The notes under the pieces: generated by a model | The model's input: the letters and a program-made list of their open reading frames with translations, nothing else | What the model was told of the DNA's origin: nothing | Databases searched by the model: none | Assembly (NCBI RefSeq): GCF_050389805.1 | Contig: NZ_CP130945.1 | Coordinates: 3,596,001 to 3,660,000, forward strand | Reading direction: 5' to 3' | Length of the DNA: 64,000 bases | Origin: Bacillus_BD sp050389805 | GTDB taxonomy: Bacteria > Bacillota > Bacilli > Bacillales > Cytobacillaceae | Part shown: positions 34,811-43,328 of the stretch, piece by piece | Layout of the letters: the number at the start of each line of letters is the position of its first letter | Position numbering within the stretch: the stretch's first letter is position 1 | Program-made: the position numbers and the translations under genes

Positions 34811-35703
34811 TCTTCAATACTTCCTTCCGTTTCAACTCTTCTTTCCTTTGGCATACGTATCGCATTTTCCAATGTTGGAACGGCTCCAATCGTTTCGATA
34901 GCTTTTTGTATATCGCGATTTTGAGGTAAAACAAACACGGCCACTCGACCATCCTCTAGATCCCGTTTAGCCAGCGGTGCCAGAGCAGGTGTACCAGAGT
35001 CACGGTAAATTCCTAATGCAGTCGAAACATCATGCAGAATCGCTTGTCTTTGACCAAGATTGGCAATCGTTGAACGAGCATCAAAATTTTTCGGACTTAA
35101 AACAAAGCCCATTCCATATCGAAGAATCTCTTGTTGACGAGCAGGAATCCCAATGTTCATGATATAAATATTATCCACCAGTAAACCAGCCCCCTCAAAA
35201 TGAGGTTCAACATACTTAATATCAACGATTTCTCTTAATTTTCCACCCGTCATCAATTTCTTTGAAATTAACATACTAATAATCGCCGCAATTAAACCCG
35301 CCCAAAAATTAAATAACAAATAGAAAAGGGTAGTGATTAATGATGTGAACATGACTAAATAATTTCTGCTCTCAAATACAACCGCAATTCCTTCGATATA
35401 AGTCTTGCCCCGAGGTACTAGTTCAAAACCATCCAATTCAGTCAATGTATTACGTTCCATGTTTCTAACTTCTCTAAATTGGGATGCTGCAACAGTTAAA
35501 AACGTAATCGCTGTAAAATCCTCCTCCATTAGGGAAGGAACGGCCAGTGTACCAAGCCCAGCAGCAATAAACCCTAAAGCAATATGAATAATTTTTCCAT
35601 GTAAATACGTAGGATATTGGCGATAATCAGTTTTTAACATATACACTCTAGCCAAAGTTCCTACCGCTACCCCAAAAGTAACCGGTAAAGTATATTCATT
35701 CAT
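34807..35703 (-). CDS. YIEGIA family membrane protein (YphB-like)
   Basis: A 298-residue protein with the defining motif YIEGIA at residues 102-107. The N-terminal half has about five hydrophobic segments (roughly 5-20, 38-58, 63-75, 114-133, 133-148) and the C-terminal half is soluble, with repeated references to a small GGKLREIVDIKYVEP core. Located where yphB is in B. subtilis, between yphA and der. It is coupled by ATGA overlaps to yphA before it and the capping-subunit gene after it. Probably sporulation-related by phylogenetic spread, but no mechanism is established that I know of. Confidence 0.78.
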   Translation of the reverse strand: MNEYTLPVTFGVAVGTLARVYMLKTDYRQYPTYLHGKIIHIALGFIAAGLGTLAVPSLMEEDFTAITFLTVAASQFREVRNMERNTLTELDGFELVPRGKTYIEGIAVVFESRNYLVMFTSLITTLFYLLFNFWAGLIAAIISMLISKKLMTGGKLREIVDIKYVEPHFEGAGLLVDNIYIMNIGIPARQQEILRYGMGFVLSPKNFDARSTIANLGQRQAILHDVSTALGIYRDSGTPALAPLAKRDLEDGRVAVFVLPQNRDIQKAIETIGAVPTLENAIRMPKERRVETEGSIEE

Positions 35704-36308
35704 AATAATTTTTGTTTCTCCTTTACTGTTATTTGGAACTGTTTATCAAAATAAGCGGCAATCAATTCTAAAAAGTTCCACCCAACTACTAAAGATAAAG
35801 ACAAAGCATAGGAATCGAGTGAAAATAATGTGGCAACAGGATAGGAAAATGAATATTTCGTTAAAATCAAACTATATAATATTTCTCCCTGAATAGTTCC
35901 TAAAAACATAGCCACAATTCGTTGCTTTTGATTTTTTAATAGGAGTAACGTTATACAAGTGACAATAATAGCGATCATCCATTCTCTTTTCATCACAACC
36001 CAAACAGGGTCGTATAATTCGTATACAAGAAAGCAGGCCGTCACTAACATTAAGATAAAGGTAGATAATAGGATATATAATAACTGTTTTATATGGAGCC
36101 GAGAAATAAACCAATACGCTGACAGCAGCATAAAAAAACCTGTTCCGCTTATTTCAACTAATCCTAATGGAATAAAAGTGGTTGATAGCATGATAGAAAT
36201 CAAAATCCATGCTGAAACATAGAGTCGATCGGGATGAAATCTTGGATAAAAAAAGGTTGTGATTATCCATCCCATCCAAAAGATCCAATAAAAAGTAAGT
36301 CCTTCCAC
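35700..36308 (-). CDS. yphA: YphA family membrane protein
   Basis: A 202-residue integral membrane protein with about six helices and hardly any soluble loops, starting MEGLTFYWIFWMGWII. It starts with GTG 7 nt after AGGAGGTGA. First gene of the yphA-YIEGIA-capping operon. No catalytic motif is visible; the family is sporulation-associated by context and its function is unknown. Confidence 0.8.
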   Translation of the reverse strand: MEGLTFYWIFWMGWIITTFFYPRFHPDRLYVSAWILISIMLSTTFIPLGLVEISGTGFFMLLSAYWFISRLHIKQLLYILLSTFILMLVTACFLVYELYDPVWVVMKREWMIAIIVTCITLLLLKNQKQRIVAMFLGTIQGEILYSLILTKYSFSYPVATLFSLDSYALSLSLVVGWNFLELIAAYFDKQFQITVKEKQKLL

Positions 36309-36394
36309 TCCGTCTTCACCTCCTATCTTTTCCAGTATGGCTATAATTTATGTAAATTAATCGTCATGAAATCAAATACATCGTTTTTGAAGAA

Positions 36395-36424
36395 TGAATA
36401 ATCTATTGGCTATGTTGCATGTTA
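36395..36424 (+). promoter_or_regulatory. Putative sigma-G/sigma-F promoter of ypzI
   Basis: TGAATA and CATGTTA are separated by 17-18 bp, close to forespore sigma patterns, and the expected start lies about 15-20 bp before the ribosome site. By-eye match. Confidence 0.4.
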
Positions 36425-36444
36425 AAAAAGTGGAGGTGATAAGA

Positions 36445-36582
36445 TTGGGAAACGATCGCCAAGAAAGAAAATTAAAGAAAAGTAACCGAGTAGAATCCGA
36501 CAGAGACCAAGCTCTACACTACCCTGGAGCAACCAAGCTACAAAGTCCAGAAGAGGCAAGAAAACTTAACGATGGAAAATAG
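36445..36582 (+). CDS. ypzI: Small basic protein YpzI
   Basis: A 45-residue highly charged protein (GNDRQERKLKKSNRVESD then a YPGATKL segment) of the YpzI family. The TTG start follows GGAGGTGAT at 4 nt; an ATG 17 codons upstream is part of the promoter region and has no ribosome site. One of only two plus-strand genes in the window. A forespore-type promoter precedes it and a bidirectional terminator shared with fni follows. Function is unknown. Confidence 0.82.
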   Translation: MGNDRQERKLKKSNRVESDRDQALHYPGATKLQSPEEARKLNDGK

Positions 36583-36612
36583 TGACAGGTGCCAGGCACC
36601 TTACAGTATTTG

Positions 36613-36652
36613 GAAGAAAAAAAAGACTCCCAGTAACTAGGAGTCTTTTCTT
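36613..36652. terminator. Bidirectional terminator between ypzI and fni
   Basis: The stem AAAAGACTCC/GGAGTCTTTT has A8 on one side and T-rich sequence on the other, and overlaps the fni stop. It can serve both convergent genes. A small perfect hairpin GGTGCC-A-GGCACC lies just before it at 36588-36600. Confidence 0.85.
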
Positions 36653-37695
36653 AAGCTATATTTCATTGTGTCAATTTTTCGTTCTTTTAGCCAATGATGG
36701 GTGCTGCCACTGATTACAAGGGGAGATTGCTGTAAGCTTGAGATGGTTCCTGCACCAAGTGCGGTCATGATAAAGATCAACTCCTCATGCATGAAGCTTA
36801 CCTCCCTCATCAAGCCCTCGATTCCCTCTTTGACGAGGACCTTTAAGAAGGAACCAGATATTCCAGATACATTAGCCCCTAAAGCTATGGACTTTGCCAC
36901 ATCTAAACTGCTTTGAATTCCACCTGAGGCCATAATTTCTACGGTGTTGCCGCTATTCTTGGCTTCAACAATCGACGCTGCAGTTGGAATTCCCCATTGG
37001 TTAAAGAAATCCAGTAATCCTTCACGCCTATTGTTTTCAATTTTCGCAAAATTGGTCCCACCAAAACCACCGACATCCACGATGCTAATACCAATGGAAG
37101 AAAGTTTTTTAACAGTTTCTCCATTCATGCCGAAGCCAACTTCTTTCACAATGACTGGGATTTGAATGCCATTTAAAATGGTTTCAATCCGTTTTAAGGC
37201 ATCTGTAAAATCACGATCCCCTTCTGGCATGGTTAACTCTTGAATCACATTTAAATGAATTTGCAGGAAATCTGCCTCCACCATGTCAATCGCTCTTTTG
37301 GCATCTTCAAGGCTTGCTTCACTTCCAAGATTGCCAATGATGATCCCATTAGGGTTTTCTCTTCTAACAATTCGATATGTTTCCTCTTCCGCAGAATCTC
37401 GGATAGCAGACATTTGTGAACCAACAGCCATAGCCATACCGAATTCCTTAGCTACAATAGCCAGTTCCTGATTTATTCTTTTTGTTCTTTCTCCACCGCC
37501 GCCAGTCATCGCATTGATAAAAATTGGCGAACTTAAAGAAAGTCCGCCAATCTTTGTATCTAATGAAATGTCTTTTACTCCAATATTTGGTAAACTTTGG
37601 TGTACGAACATAATATCGTCTAAACCAGTTGTACGATCCTGACCTGTCGAAAGTGCATATTGGATATGATCCCATTTTCTTTTTGATCTAGACAA
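36637..37695 (-). CDS. fni: Type 2 isopentenyl-diphosphate delta-isomerase
   Basis: FMN- and NADPH-dependent isomerase of IPP and DMAPP, 352 residues. Seen signatures are SPIFINAMTGGGGERT, VGSQMSAIR, LQIHLNVIQELTMPEGDRDF and DVGGFGGTNF, typical of type 2 enzymes and unrelated to type 1 Idi. It supplies isoprenoid starters used by HepS/HepT in this same window. The start is TTG with a weak GGTGAT site. It follows ypfD by 13 bp. Confidence 0.97.
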   Translation of the reverse strand: MSRSKRKWDHIQYALSTGQDRTTGLDDIMFVHQSLPNIGVKDISLDTKIGGLSLSSPIFINAMTGGGGERTKRINQELAIVAKEFGMAMAVGSQMSAIRDSAEEETYRIVRRENPNGIIIGNLGSEASLEDAKRAIDMVEADFLQIHLNVIQELTMPEGDRDFTDALKRIETILNGIQIPVIVKEVGFGMNGETVKKLSSIGISIVDVGGFGGTNFAKIENNRREGLLDFFNQWGIPTAASIVEAKNSGNTVEIMASGGIQSSLDVAKSIALGANVSGISGSFLKVLVKEGIEGLMREVSFMHEELIFIMTALGAGTISSLQQSPLVISGSTHHWLKERKIDTMKYSLRKDS

Positions 37696-37707
37696 ATTAT
37701 ATCACCA

Positions 37708-38844
37708 TTATTTTTTCAAATTCTTTAGTTGTTCACCAATAACATCCCCAAGCGAGAAACCTTTTGTTTCTTCTGGTAATTCATATTCAGTATCCTCAGG
37801 AACATTTTCTTCTAATTCTTTAATGCTTAATGATAGACGTTGTTCTGCTTCATTTACATCAAGAACTTTTACTTTAATATGGTCACCTTCGCTTAAGACT
37901 TCATGCGGTGTGCCGATATGTTTATGCGAGATTTGTGAAATATGAACAAGCCCTTCAACACCAGGAAATACTTCTACAAAAGCCCCATACGAAACGATTC
38001 GTTTAACAGTTCCATCTAGAACAGAACCCTTTGGTGCTTTTTCAGCAATATTTGCCCATGGTCCAGGTAATGTTTCTTTAATGGAAAGTGAAATTCTCTC
38101 ATTATCAAGATCAACACTTAGCACTTTAACCTGAACTTTTTGTCCTTCTTCTACTACGTCAGAGGCTTTTTCAATATGTTGGTGTGATAATTGTGAAATA
38201 TGAACAAGTCCATCCATGCCACCAATATCAACAAATGCACCAAAATCGGTTAGTCTTTGTACAGTTCCCTCAATGACTTGCCCTGGTTGTAAAGAAGATA
38301 ATAGTTGTTGCTTCTGTTTTACCTTCTCTTCTTCTTGAACAGCCTTATGAGAGAGAATAATACGGTTCTTCTCTTTATCAAGCTCAACGATTTTAAACGT
38401 TAAGGTTTTTCCTTTATAATCACTAAAATCTTCAACAAAATGAGACTCAACTAATGATGCCGGAACGAATCCACGAACTCCTAAATCTACTACAAGTCCG
38501 CCTTTAACTACATCTTTAATTTCAGCTTCGAAAGTTTCATTGTTTTCGAATTTAACAACAAGTTGATCCCAAGCCTTTTCAGCGTCTACTTTACGCTTAG
38601 AAAGAACTAAAGCATCTTCTTCAACTTTTATGACTTGTAGTTGTAATTCATCACCAGCAGCTACTACATCGCTTGCTTTTTCAATATGAAGACTTGATAA
38701 TTCACTGATTGGGATAATTCCATCAAGCTTACTTTCTGCAATTTCAACGACCACTTGTTTTTCTTCAACTTTAGATACGACACCTAAAACATGATCTCCT
38801 ACCTCGAAATTTTTAACCTCTACTTGGTCCATTTCCTCTGACAT
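37708..38844 (-). CDS. ypfD: S1-domain RNA-binding protein (ribosomal protein S1 homologue YpfD)
   Basis: Four S1 (OB-fold) domains at about residues 15-84, 102-166, 187-256 and 272-342 in 378 residues. Domains 3 and 4 carry the best RNA-binding pattern (GAFVDIGGMDGLVHISQLS). Gram-negative S1 has six domains; in low-GC Gram-positives the short homologue is not essential and is a doubtful ribosomal component. The start follows AAGGAGGAG. Upstream is a 370-bp gap with a family D repeat. Confidence 0.94.
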   Translation of the reverse strand: MSEEMDQVEVKNFEVGDHVLGVVSKVEEKQVVVEIAESKLDGIIPISELSSLHIEKASDVVAAGDELQLQVIKVEEDALVLSKRKVDAEKAWDQLVVKFENNETFEAEIKDVVKGGLVVDLGVRGFVPASLVESHFVEDFSDYKGKTLTFKIVELDKEKNRIILSHKAVQEEEKVKQKQQLLSSLQPGQVIEGTVQRLTDFGAFVDIGGMDGLVHISQLSHQHIEKASDVVEEGQKVQVKVLSVDLDNERISLSIKETLPGPWANIAEKAPKGSVLDGTVKRIVSYGAFVEVFPGVEGLVHISQISHKHIGTPHEVLSEGDHIKVKVLDVNEAEQRLSLSIKELEENVPEDTEYELPEETKGFSLGDVIGEQLKNLKK

Positions 38845-38879
38845 ATGTACTCCTCCTTAATTCCACAAGCTTACTACAA

Positions 38880-39000
38880 TCAAATTCGCTCCGTCGAATT
38901 TGCGCCCGGACTTTTATCGAGCTCGATAAAAAACCGTGAAAAATCACAAGGCTCGCCGGAAGCAAAACTACATTCAGCCTGGGTTTAAAACCCATGAATT
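38880..39000 (+). repeat. Family D intergenic repeat, copy 2
   Basis: Lies in the 370-bp gap between ypfD and the acyltransferase gene. It has CGAATTTGCGCCCGGA at 38895-38910, TATCGAGCTCGATA (a 14-nt palindrome) just after, and TTCAGCCTGGGTTTAAAACC near its end. The rest of the gap, to 39.2 kb, has no gene or clear terminator. Confidence 0.5.
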
Positions 39001-39214
39001 AGAAAAGCTTTTGGTATTCATCCCCTACCTTAGAAGCGAGAGAATCCTGTACCTGTCACAAGCTTTCGGTACAAAGGTATTTGCTGAATGAAGTTTTTAA
39101 ATAACGAGATTTTCATCACAAATGAAACCAAAAATCATTAAAAATACTTTTTAAAAAAAGAAACCCCTTTTTATTAACTTCTTATAAATGACTCGTTTTG
39201 TCAAGTGAGATGTT

Positions 39215-39802
39215 CTATTTATAAGATCGGATTAATTGGCCTATTTCATTCATAATAATGTCGGTTGCCTCTTCCGCTGAAATTTTATTTTTACGATATT
39301 CATCGAATGGAATCGGACGACCAAACACAACTTTTATTCTTCTAAAAGGCTTATAGGAGCCGATAATTGCACACGGAACCACATGAGCCTTTGATCGCAA
39401 AGCAAAAAAACCTGCACCTGCTAGACCTTTACCTAATTCACCTGTTTTACTTCTTGTTCCTTCTGGAAAAAGTCCTAATACCTTTTCTTCTTTTAAGATA
39501 CTTAGACCCTTTCTTAACGCTTCCCGATCACTCATTCCTCGTTTAACGGGAAATGCATTAATATGAGGAAGGATTTTCCCTAAAACAGGGGCTGAGAACA
39601 ATTCCTCTTTTGCCATAAAATGAACCTGTCTTGGCGCAGCCACTCCCACTGTTGGGGGATCTAAATTACTAATATGATTTGAACAAAGCAGAACTCCCCC
39701 ATCCTTTGGGAAGTTCTCTTTCCCAATCACTTGATATTGATAGAAGGGATATAAAAGTCCTGCACAAAGAGCTTTACCTAAAGGATATAAATTCAACTGC
39801 AA
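39215..39802 (-). CDS. plsC: 1-acyl-sn-glycerol-3-phosphate acyltransferase family protein
   Basis: Acylates lysophosphatidic acid to phosphatidic acid, by family. The 195-residue protein has the acyltransferase block I motif NHISNLD (His43, Asp48) and block III FPEGTRSKTG at 111-120. It begins with TTG 5 nt after AAAGGA; the start directly abuts the cmk stop, so cmk and this gene are coupled. No membrane helix beyond the N-terminal hydrophobic stretch. Confidence 0.9.
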   Translation of the reverse strand: MQLNLYPLGKALCAGLLYPFYQYQVIGKENFPKDGGVLLCSNHISNLDPPTVGVAAPRQVHFMAKEELFSAPVLGKILPHINAFPVKRGMSDREALRKGLSILKEEKVLGLFPEGTRSKTGELGKGLAGAGFFALRSKAHVVPCAIIGSYKPFRRIKVVFGRPIPFDEYRKNKISAEEATDIIMNEIGQLIRSYK

Positions 39803-40474
39803 TCAAATCCTTTCTCTCGCTAAATCCAATATCCGCTCTGCTACTTCATTAATGGATAATGAAGTGGTATCAATTTCGATGGCATCTTTAGCTTTCTTTA
39901 ATGGAGCAACTGCTCTCTCTGAATCTAGCTTGTCACGCTTGGCAATTTCTTCTTGGAGCTGTTGCAAGTCTGATGAAAATCCTTTTTGAAGGTTTTCTAC
40001 ATGCCTTCTATTTGCGCGCTCCTCCACAGAAGCAATTAAAAAAACTTTTACTTCTGCATTTGGTAATACAAACGTACCAATATCACGACCATCCATCACA
40101 ACCCCGCCTCCTTGGGCTAATAGTTGTTGACGTTTTACCATTTCCTCTCTCACTAATGGATGACGAGAAACAATGGATACTGAGTTGGTAACTTCTGTCG
40201 ACCGAATGTCATTTGTCACGTCTTTACCGTCTAAATAAACAAACTGTTTCCCATTTTCAGGCACTAACTCGATTTTTGTTTCCGATAAAAGCATATATAA
40301 ACTAGACTCATGATCGAGGTCGATATCTCGCTTGAGAGCTTTATACGTTAATGCTCGATACATGGCTCCTGTGTCGATATAAATATAAGAAAGTTTTTCA
40401 GCTACTATCTTCGCTACAGTGCTTTTTCCAGCTGCTGCAGGACCATCAATCGCTATTGATATCTTTTTTTCCAT
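39803..40474 (-). CDS. cmk: Cytidylate kinase
   Basis: Phosphorylates CMP and dCMP, 223 residues. The P-loop GPAAAGKST is at 11-19, and YIDTGAMYRALT, VMDGRDIGTFVLPNA and KRDKLDSERAVAPLK are family signatures. The ribosome site is AGGAGGAATT. The gene order cmk-acyltransferase-ypfD is common in Bacillaceae. Confidence 0.97.
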   Translation of the reverse strand: MEKKISIAIDGPAAAGKSTVAKIVAEKLSYIYIDTGAMYRALTYKALKRDIDLDHESSLYMLLSETKIELVPENGKQFVYLDGKDVTNDIRSTEVTNSVSIVSRHPLVREEMVKRQQLLAQGGGVVMDGRDIGTFVLPNAEVKVFLIASVEERANRRHVENLQKGFSSDLQQLQEEIAKRDKLDSERAVAPLKKAKDAIEIDTTSLSINEVAERILDLARERI

Positions 40475-40654
40475 AATTCCTCCTGTATGTGCGGTAAAAA
40501 TTCTAAATAGTTTAAGGCTAACTTCTATTTTAACATAAGATAGATGGATAAGCCCTTATCAATCTTTCAAGGAATAAGATTATTATTCCCTTTCTTTTAA
40601 ACTTATTGATCGATGAAAAAATGATTCAGCCTTTAAAAATAGGCTTGGTAGGAC

Positions 40655-40740
40655 GGAGGTTGATCTCCGTTTCAGGCACTTTAAGTCTACGGTGTTTTAT
40701 CCTTTTCGTTCCTCCCTAATAAGTCTTTTTGTCTTCCAAT
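40655..40740 (+). repeat. Family B intergenic repeat, copy 2 (short form)
   Basis: In the 330-bp gap between cmk and ypfB. CCGTTTCAGGCACTT at 40667-40681 is identical to copy 4, followed after a deletion by ACGGTGTTTTATCC, similar to ACGGTGTCATGCC in copy 3. The rest of the gap holds the ypfB terminator and the cmk upstream region. Confidence 0.5.
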
Positions 40741-40774
40741 ACATTTAACAATCAACATATCCCCCTAACACAAC

Positions 40775-40811
40775 AAAAAACAAATAAGGCAGAGGAATCT
40801 CTGCCTTATTT
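40775..40811 (-). terminator. Intrinsic terminator after ypfB
   Basis: A 13-bp perfect stem (AAATAAGGCAGAG/CTCTGCCTTATTT) with a 4-nt loop overlaps the ypfB stop and runs into GTTTTTTG on the minus strand. Confidence 0.9.
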
Positions 40812-40985
40812 ACGATTAAACGTTTCAATAATCTCTGTTATACTATTTTCCGATACACCTTCATATTGTGTAATTTGTTGTAATTCTGGGAAAGAGTTCC
40901 ACTCATGAAAGAATAGCTGTGTCATGAGTAATAAAACAAGCTGAATCAATATGATTTTCATTAACACTCTTTCAATCAATTTCAT
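40806..40985 (-). CDS. ypfB: YpfB family small membrane protein (59 residues)
   Basis: A 59-codon gene that encodes MKLIERVLMKIILIQLVLLL and, after the single N-terminal membrane helix (about 5-24), a soluble tail with FFHEWNSFPELQQITQYEG. This tail pattern matches YpfB (DUF5359) as I recall it, and the position between ypfA and cmk is that of ypfB in B. subtilis. The terminator stem overlaps its stop codon, which supports its reality. The function is unknown. Confidence 0.82.
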   Translation of the reverse strand: MKLIERVLMKIILIQLVLLLMTQLFFHEWNSFPELQQITQYEGVSENSITEIIETFNRK

Positions 40986-41039
40986 TCCAATACCCCATTA
41001 TTTATCATTTATTCCTATTATGAGGTAGTAAAAAGAAAT

Positions 41040-41702
41040 TTATTCAATTAATTCCTTTTTCTTCAGGGCTAATTCTCTATCAAAAGTGAATCTAAGGAGC
41101 GTTTGTCTATCAATTGCTGAAACATTCATAAATTGTAAAGAAAACAATGTCTTTCCCATTTCTTCATGCTTAAGCTTTCTAATAACTTTACTTTTTAACT
41201 TTAAATAATGATATTCCCCATCCTGCATTGGCAGCACAAATAAAGCCATCACAATCATTCCGGGTTTCATATTAATATTATCTTGATTCAAAAATAACAA
41301 AGAACCTCCTGCACTTATATCTTCTGTAACCGTAGTAAAAGGAGGAAATTCATTTTGAAGCGAGTGTATTGCAACATCAACAGCAGTTGAAATCCGAACA
41401 AATTGACGTCGTTGAACTTTCATGACATATTGATTTCCAGGAAAGCTTAACTTGATCATCGGGATTCCCTGTAACACTCTGCCCAAAACCTCTGTATTAA
41501 ATAGATATGCCGAATTACCTGAAACAAAAGATACCTTTAACTGCGTTCCATCTACAAGAAATGTCGTTCGATTTGTTTTCAGGTTTATTGGGTAATCAAT
41601 AAAAATAACATTTTCACTTTTTTCAACAAGCCGACATCTATACTTTTCCGATTGCTCATTATCTCTTGGTTCCAAAATTAAGGTTTCTCCAATAGTTAAC
41701 AT
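41040..41702 (-). CDS. ypfA: PilZ-domain c-di-GMP receptor YpfA (flagellar brake)
   Basis: Binds cyclic-di-GMP and slows flagella in B. subtilis (also called DgrA or MotI). The N-terminal YcgR-N-like domain (about 1-90) precedes the PilZ domain, in which both ligand motifs are intact: RRQFVR at 98-103 and DISAGG at 128-133. I take the ATG 9 nt after AAGGA (220 residues) rather than an ATG three codons earlier. It follows ypeB by the transcription order, but a terminator separates them. Consistent with the presence of cheR: a motile cell. Confidence 0.94.
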   Translation of the reverse strand: MLTIGETLILEPRDNEQSEKYRCRLVEKSENVIFIDYPINLKTNRTTFLVDGTQLKVSFVSGNSAYLFNTEVLGRVLQGIPMIKLSFPGNQYVMKVQRRQFVRISTAVDVAIHSLQNEFPPFTTVTEDISAGGSLLFLNQDNINMKPGMIVMALFVLPMQDGEYHYLKLKSKVIRKLKHEEMGKTLFSLQFMNVSAIDRQTLLRFTFDRELALKKKELIE

Positions 41703-41787
41703 ATGACACATTCCTTTAATTTCCTTTTGTGATAACTAATTAAATTATGCAACTAAATGATAAAATGAGCAATAGGATTAATTTTAA

Positions 41788-41831
41788 ATAATAAAAATGT
41801 CTGTGTGATTTAAACTCACACAGACATTTTA
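41788..41831 (-). terminator. Intrinsic terminator after ypeB
   Basis: A 15-bp perfect stem (AAAATGTCTGTGTGA/TCACACAGACATTTT) with a 7-nt loop, about 130 bp after the ypeB stop and before ypfA. Confidence 0.88.
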
Positions 41832-41957
41832 GTTCTTGGATCTGTTAAACGCTTGTTTGACCTTCCGTTGGGCTACGACTGGACCACCATGACGGGGCTT
41901 ACCTGTTTTGCTTTCTCAAGCAAGAGTCTACCTTCAACCTTTAACACAGCCTACTCT

Positions 41958-43313
41958 TTACACTAAATCTTGATAAATAGGCTCTGCATTTTTCATTTTT
42001 TCTACTTTTTCTTCATGACCTGTTTCTGCATTGATAAAAATTCGATACGTATCATTGTCAAGTATTCCCATGAATTCATAGCATAATACAGCATCATTTA
42101 AATCATTGATAATGACCGCTTGACGTTCTTCCATCACTTTCACTTGCGGATTAATTTTCTTTCTAGCTTCTTCAATTGTAATCGACGGTTTTTGAATTTC
42201 GGTTTCTGATGTAACCGATTTTAAATAATCCTCATTTGTGAAACCAACAATTTGACCATTATCTAACGCTACTTTAACTGTTATAGATTTAGGATAAATT
42301 CTTACTCCATCCATTGATTTAATAATTGTGAAGACTCCCAAATTATCATATTGTGCACTTTCAAATACCTCAAGCTCTTTAAATCCATTTTCTGTTAAAA
42401 ACTTTACCGCTTTATTTGCAGCATCATTGAGGCTGATTTTTTGATCCTTAACATCTCTTGAAACCATATACCAAAGCGGATGCCCACCTTTTTTGGTCAT
42501 ATCCATATTGGCGATTTGATTCGTCTTTTTATCTTCAAAAGAGATGCTATAAAACCCAAAATCTGAACCTTTTCCATTCTCGGTAACTTGTACTTTTGCC
42601 TCATTTCCTAATCCGATGTACTTTTTAGCTTTTTGTATGGCCTCTTCCTTAGTAATTTCCTTGCCTTTTAAATGATTATAACTATTATCGTTCACTTTCA
42701 TATTTACAAATGCAGGACCAAGATCGGTGTCGGCAGCATACCCTTCAACTGTTTTTTCCACAGTTTTGAAACCGTCAATAATGGTATTGTCTGCTTGTTC
42801 CTTGCCTGTAGCCAGGGCCAGTTCTACATCCATCCATCTTAAGTTATTTTTCATTGCTACATGTTGCACATTTCTTAGTTCATCTTGGATTTCCTTTGAT
42901 TGTCCATATAATTTTTTTAACGTTGCGTACTCTTTATCGGTTAATGGATCTTTGTCTAAATCACGTACAGCCGTCCGATAACTGAAATCCCCAACTTGAG
43001 CAAGAAACTCTTCGGTTTTATTAAATGGTAAAAGCGTTAATGGCAATTGTCCTACATCATTATGTGCAGCAGAGGTAATTCTCCAGACCTCTGCTAAAGT
43101 TGGTGAAAGAGATTGACGAGAATTCATTGCGAGAGTTGTACCGATCTTGTCATGTAATAAATCAATTTGATAGGTTAATTCATGGAAAGCCCTTTGATAG
43201 TTATTTTCTGCGTTAATCAATACAGCATTTTTTTCTCGATGTTCTTGATAGCCCCATAGAGCTGTTCCCGCAACCGCTAATGATAAAACGCCAATTAAAA
43301 TTCCTCTAAACAA
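41958..43313 (-). CDS. ypeB: Germination protein YpeB
   Basis: Partner that SleB needs for its presence and stability in the dormant spore, exported to the inner-membrane outer face. The 451 residues begin with an uncleaved membrane helix (about 4-20), followed by a helical N-terminal domain and PepSY-type repeats in the C-terminal half (KAKKYIGLGNEAKVQV, DAANKAVKFLTENGF, EARKKINPQV). The start is TTG after GAGGTGAGG, 16 bp from the sleB stop. sleB-ypeB is a known forespore operon. Confidence 0.96.
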   Translation of the reverse strand: MFRGILIGVLSLAVAGTALWGYQEHREKNAVLINAENNYQRAFHELTYQIDLLHDKIGTTLAMNSRQSLSPTLAEVWRITSAAHNDVGQLPLTLLPFNKTEEFLAQVGDFSYRTAVRDLDKDPLTDKEYATLKKLYGQSKEIQDELRNVQHVAMKNNLRWMDVELALATGKEQADNTIIDGFKTVEKTVEGYAADTDLGPAFVNMKVNDNSYNHLKGKEITKEEAIQKAKKYIGLGNEAKVQVTENGKGSDFGFYSISFEDKKTNQIANMDMTKKGGHPLWYMVSRDVKDQKISLNDAANKAVKFLTENGFKELEVFESAQYDNLGVFTIIKSMDGVRIYPKSITVKVALDNGQIVGFTNEDYLKSVTSETEIQKPSITIEEARKKINPQVKVMEERQAVIINDLNDAVLCYEFMGILDNDTYRIFINAETGHEEKVEKMKNAEPIYQDLV

Positions 43314-43328
43314 TGTACCTCACCTCTT

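Noticed and set aside
36394..36444. Upstream ATG for ypzI
   Set aside because: It overlaps the putative promoter and lacks a ribosome site; the TTG after GGAGGTGAT fits the family.
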